In this document: piece after piece, positions 61,342-64,000 of the stretch
Position numbering within the stretch: the stretch's first letter is position 1
Layout of the letters: every line of letters begins with the position of its first letter
Assembly: GCF_000006565.2 (NCBI RefSeq)
Contig: NC_031479.1
Span: 992,001-1,056,000 of the forward strand
From: Toxoplasma gondii ME49
Lineage: Eukaryota > Apicomplexa > Conoidasida > Eucoccidiorida > Sarcocystidae
Direction of reading: 5' to 3'
DNA length: 64,000 bases
Program-made: the position numbers and the translations under genes
Notes under the pieces: model-generated
Seen by the model: only the letters and a program-made list of their open reading frames with translations
What the model was told of the DNA's origin: nothing
Databases searched by the model: none

Positions 61342-63955
61342 ATGGCGCCGCGTCCAGACGCAAAAAAAGAGAAGCCTGGCTCTGCGAGTTCGTCGGCCGC
61401 CCCCGGCGTCGCTCAGCGCCTCGCCGCCCCGTTCCACCGGGTGTGCGTACACCTCAGGGAGGCGCCGGCGTCGCGGCTCCGGCTGTACGTGTACGCGTAC
61501 GCGGCGCTTCTCCGGGCGGCGTTGATTGTCTACGGCGAGTGGCAGGACCGGAACCTGCGTGTGAAGTTCACCGACATCGACTACAAGGTGTACAGCGACG
61601 CCGCGCGACATGTTGTGGAGTTCGAGTCGCCCTACAGACGCCATACCTATCGATACACACCACTCATTGCGTTTCTCTGCGTAGGCAACGTCGTGCTCCA
61701 CTCTGCATGCGGGAAGATCCTGTTCGCGGCTGCAGACCTGCTTCTCTCGCTGTTGACGGAGAAGCTCCTGCTGCTCCTCGCCTCAGAGCAGATCCCTCGC
61801 GAGGAGCCTGGCGAGAAACCCGTTGCCCTCAGAGCCTCTCCTCTCGCCTCCTCCGCGAACGCGGCCAGTCTGCTGCTCTCCTCGCTGCAGTCGCCCTCGT
61901 CTTCTTCGCTCTCTTCGCCACCGTCGTCTTCTTCACTCTCTTCGCCACCCTCGTCTTCTTCACTCTCCTCTCCGCCGTCGTCTTCTCCGCCGTCCCCGCG
62001 ACCTTCTTCTCCCTGCTCCGCACAAGCGTCGGCAACGCCCGCCGTCAGCGCCTTTCTTCTTCCTGCGCTCTGCTGGACCATCTTCCCCGTGGCCGCGGCT
62101 GTCAGCACACGGGGAAATGCAGACGTCGTTCCTTCTCTTCTTTGTCTCCTCCTCCTTTTCCTCCTGCGAACGAACCGCCTCGACGCCGCCGCTGTGTGGT
62201 ACGCCCCTGCCTTCGGGCCACTGGATCTCTGCGCGTCTTCGCCTCCGTCCTCGGCTGCATTCCACGCTGTCACCCTTTCACACGACTTCCATCAAACCCT
62301 GCACATCAACATATGCACACACACAAATATATATATATATATATATGTATATGTTTATATATATATATATATATATTCGTACACATGCATACTCGTCTGC
62401 ATGTACGTTGGTATATTTGTATATACGTAGATCGTTGAAGTGCAGCAGGGACAGCGGCGTCGCCCCGTTTAAGTGCGAGGGGAAGCGACGCTTGAACTTT
62501 GGTGTGACAGATACGAAACGCAGCGCTTCAGCTGTCTCGATGTCCCCGACGTAAGATAGAGACTGCCTCTGTCGCCTTCTTTCGTGACACCTTCTACAAG
62601 ACTCAAGGACTGTGCACCTGGAGTTCCAGTCTTCAACTGCCGCTAGAGTGGTTGACTCTGTTCACACCTTCTGCAGCGCCTTCGCGAAAGAGCGCCGGGG
62701 TCTAAGCGGAGTCCAGGAGCGTCGTCACTGTACTCGCTTGTATAACTCTTTTCACACAGTTCGGGTGGCAGACAGGGAGGCAGCTGTTTCCACGCGTAGC
62801 AGCTAAAAAGGTTTCGGAGGGACGGTCGTCTGTTCGTCTCGCGCCTGTGTCCAAAAAACGCGATCTGTGGGTCGCGTGGACATGAGAACGTTTACTCGAT
62901 TTCCGAGACGACGACACTGCTATTATTTCACATCGCGAGAGTCTTCACAGCGACCGCGAAACAGTTTACGTCGGAGATGTAACGGCAAATGCGTTTCTTC
63001 AGAAACATCCCAGGAAAAATAGGAGTCCGTCCGCCTCTCCTGCGTTCTGGAGGCGAACGCACAAAGACGCGAGAGCGACCAAGACCCTCTTAAGCCTGTT
63101 GGTTCCGAGTCCTCGCTGGGGTGTGTGTCTGTACAGCTATGGCCTCGCGGTGCATGTGAAGATCTTCCCCGTCGTGTACGGCATCCCCATTCTTCTTTTT
63201 CTTCGAGGGAAACCTCTTGGGCGCGTAAGCTCTCCGGGCAGCAGTGCAGCACATGCACACCGAGGAAGAGGCGCTGGTCGTAGCGTCCTAGTCGGCACGT
63301 GCAAACTCCCTACCACGCAGACACAAACATCTGTCATTGGTCGCGCTCTCCCTCGACCTTTCTCTCTCTCTCTCTGTTTGCGTCTCCATGCGTCTCCATC
63401 TGCGTTTCTTCACTGACCCTGCGTTTGTTCTTTCTCCGTTCACGTCTTTTTAAATAGCCGCTCTTCTGGAAAAGCGCGCAGCGGCGACAAACGGGCGCAA
63501 GGAGCCCCCGCGCGCGGCTTCTCCGCTGCATGACGAGTGTTCCAGGTCTTCCGGAGTGCTCGTCTCATTATTTAAGCCGTTGACATGGACAGTGGTATTC
63601 GGCACCTGCGCGTCCTCTCGTCCATTCAAGGATCAGAACGCACAAACTGCACCTTGAGACCCCATCTGTCTGCTGCGCAATAGCAAGAAATCTCTTGGGT
63701 GCTTGACAGGCTCTCGCTCCGGCAGACCATGTGCTTCGTCTCCCCCGCGTAGACACCGCTGCTCTGTTGTCTCCGACTTCGCTCGTCGCCTTCCTCTCTG
63801 CGCTCTCGCAACTCTTCGGAGCCGCCGCCTTCCTGTTCGCCCTCCCGCTCGCGCTTCCTCTCCGACTCCTCCCGCGCCTCAACGCTGCGCAGTGGAGATT
63901 TGGCCTCCTCAGTGTCGGCACTTTCTTTGGGCTCGGCGGGATCTTCTACCTCTGG
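61342..63955 (+). CDS. PIGM: GPI mannosyltransferase I (PIG-M), 3' end beyond window
   Basis: Adds the first mannose from dolichol-phosphate-mannose to GlcN-PI on the luminal side of the ER in GPI-anchor synthesis. Exons: 61342-62198, 63137-63224, probably 63461-63546, and 63727-63955 (then GTGAGG donor; the gene continues). The luminal catalytic motif is FTDIDYKVYSDAARHV, with the D-x-D of PIG-M, followed by HTYRYTPLIAFL. Further matches: AAVSTRGNADVVPSLL, then YGLAVHVKIFPVVYGIPILL across the exon 1-2 junction, and WRFGLLSVGTFFGLGGIFYLW at the end. Between the second and third blocks, exon 1 carries a Ser/Pro repeat insertion not found in animal PIG-M. Exon 3 is chosen because it has a strong acceptor (tttttaaatag) and corrects the phase. 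The start is the first ATG that keeps the family N-terminus. Confidence 0.9.
61897..62005 (+). repeat. 27-bp-type Ser/Pro coding repeat in PIG-M
   Basis: About three and a half copies of a unit coding SSSSLSSPP, with small base changes between copies, inside PIG-M exon 1. They lie in what should be a luminal or cytosolic loop between membrane helices. Confidence 0.85.
62327..62376. repeat. TA microsatellite in PIG-M intron 1
   Basis: Two TA runs separated by tgtatatgttt, within the first intron of PIG-M. Confidence 0.9.
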
Positions 63956-64000
63956 TGAGGCAGTTCTTCTCGACCTCCCCTGACCGCTTTTACCCATCCG

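Noticed and set aside
60762..62438. 558-codon plus-strand ORF overlapping PIG-M
   Set aside because: It is in a different frame from the PIG-M exon and is Arg/Pro/Ser-rich with no domain. It is a shadow frame caused by the GC-rich exon and repeats.

Overview
The window is nuclear DNA of an apicomplexan, almost certainly Toxoplasma gondii or a very close coccidian relative. The genes are intron-rich with GT-AG introns (a few apparent GC-AG), intergenic spaces are long, TA microsatellites are frequent, and many products carry serine- or acidic-rich low-complexity insertions. The strongest species evidence is the spliced reading of a minus-strand gene at 22745-23690. It gives a 203-residue C-CAP protein with Cys6 and Cys8 at its N-terminus and a second in-frame Met at position 37, which is what I recall of published T. 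gondii cyclase-associated protein. A neighbouring gene with secretory signal, sushi domain and GPI-like tail fits the rhoptry neck protein RON1. No bacterial, viral, CRISPR or transposon features were found.

Layout, left to right: 1-5.8 kb, no recognised gene. 5.77-10.98 kb (+), an eight-exon seven-transmembrane GOST-family protein (GPR107/TMEM87 type). 14.8-20.1 kb (+), RON1-like gene with a 54-bp tandem repeat and two GC-AG introns. 20.9-22.4 kb (-), a candidate small secreted protein. 22.7-23.7 kb (-), CAP. 26.5-28.9 kb (-), ubiquitin-conjugating enzyme variant (MMS2/UEV1 family) with very short exons. 30.7-31.6 kb (-), an intronless secreted single-pass protein resembling dense granule proteins. 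32.6-33.3 kb (-), possible exons of a p24/GOLD-like protein. 37.4-40.9 kb (-), a seven-exon tandem-RRM protein of the Musashi/hnRNP A class. 43.8-44.9 kb (+), oligoribonuclease. 46.2-50.4 kb (-), an eEF1A-lysine-methyltransferase-like enzyme. 52.6 kb (+), a possible first exon of a small CxxC protein. 53.6-57.3 kb (-), long-chain acyl-CoA synthetase. 61.3 kb to the end (+), PIG-M, the first GPI mannosyltransferase, cut by the window edge.

Exon boundaries were chosen by eye from open frames, splice consensus, matching phases and family resemblance. The phases close for CAP, RON1, the RRM protein, the methyltransferase, the synthetase and the E2 variant, which makes those models fairly strong. 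First and last exons, the p24-like exons and the small secreted gene are the weakest parts. The genes do not form an operon or obvious pathway. One link is that RON1 appears to end in a GPI-attachment signal and PIG-M works in GPI synthesis.
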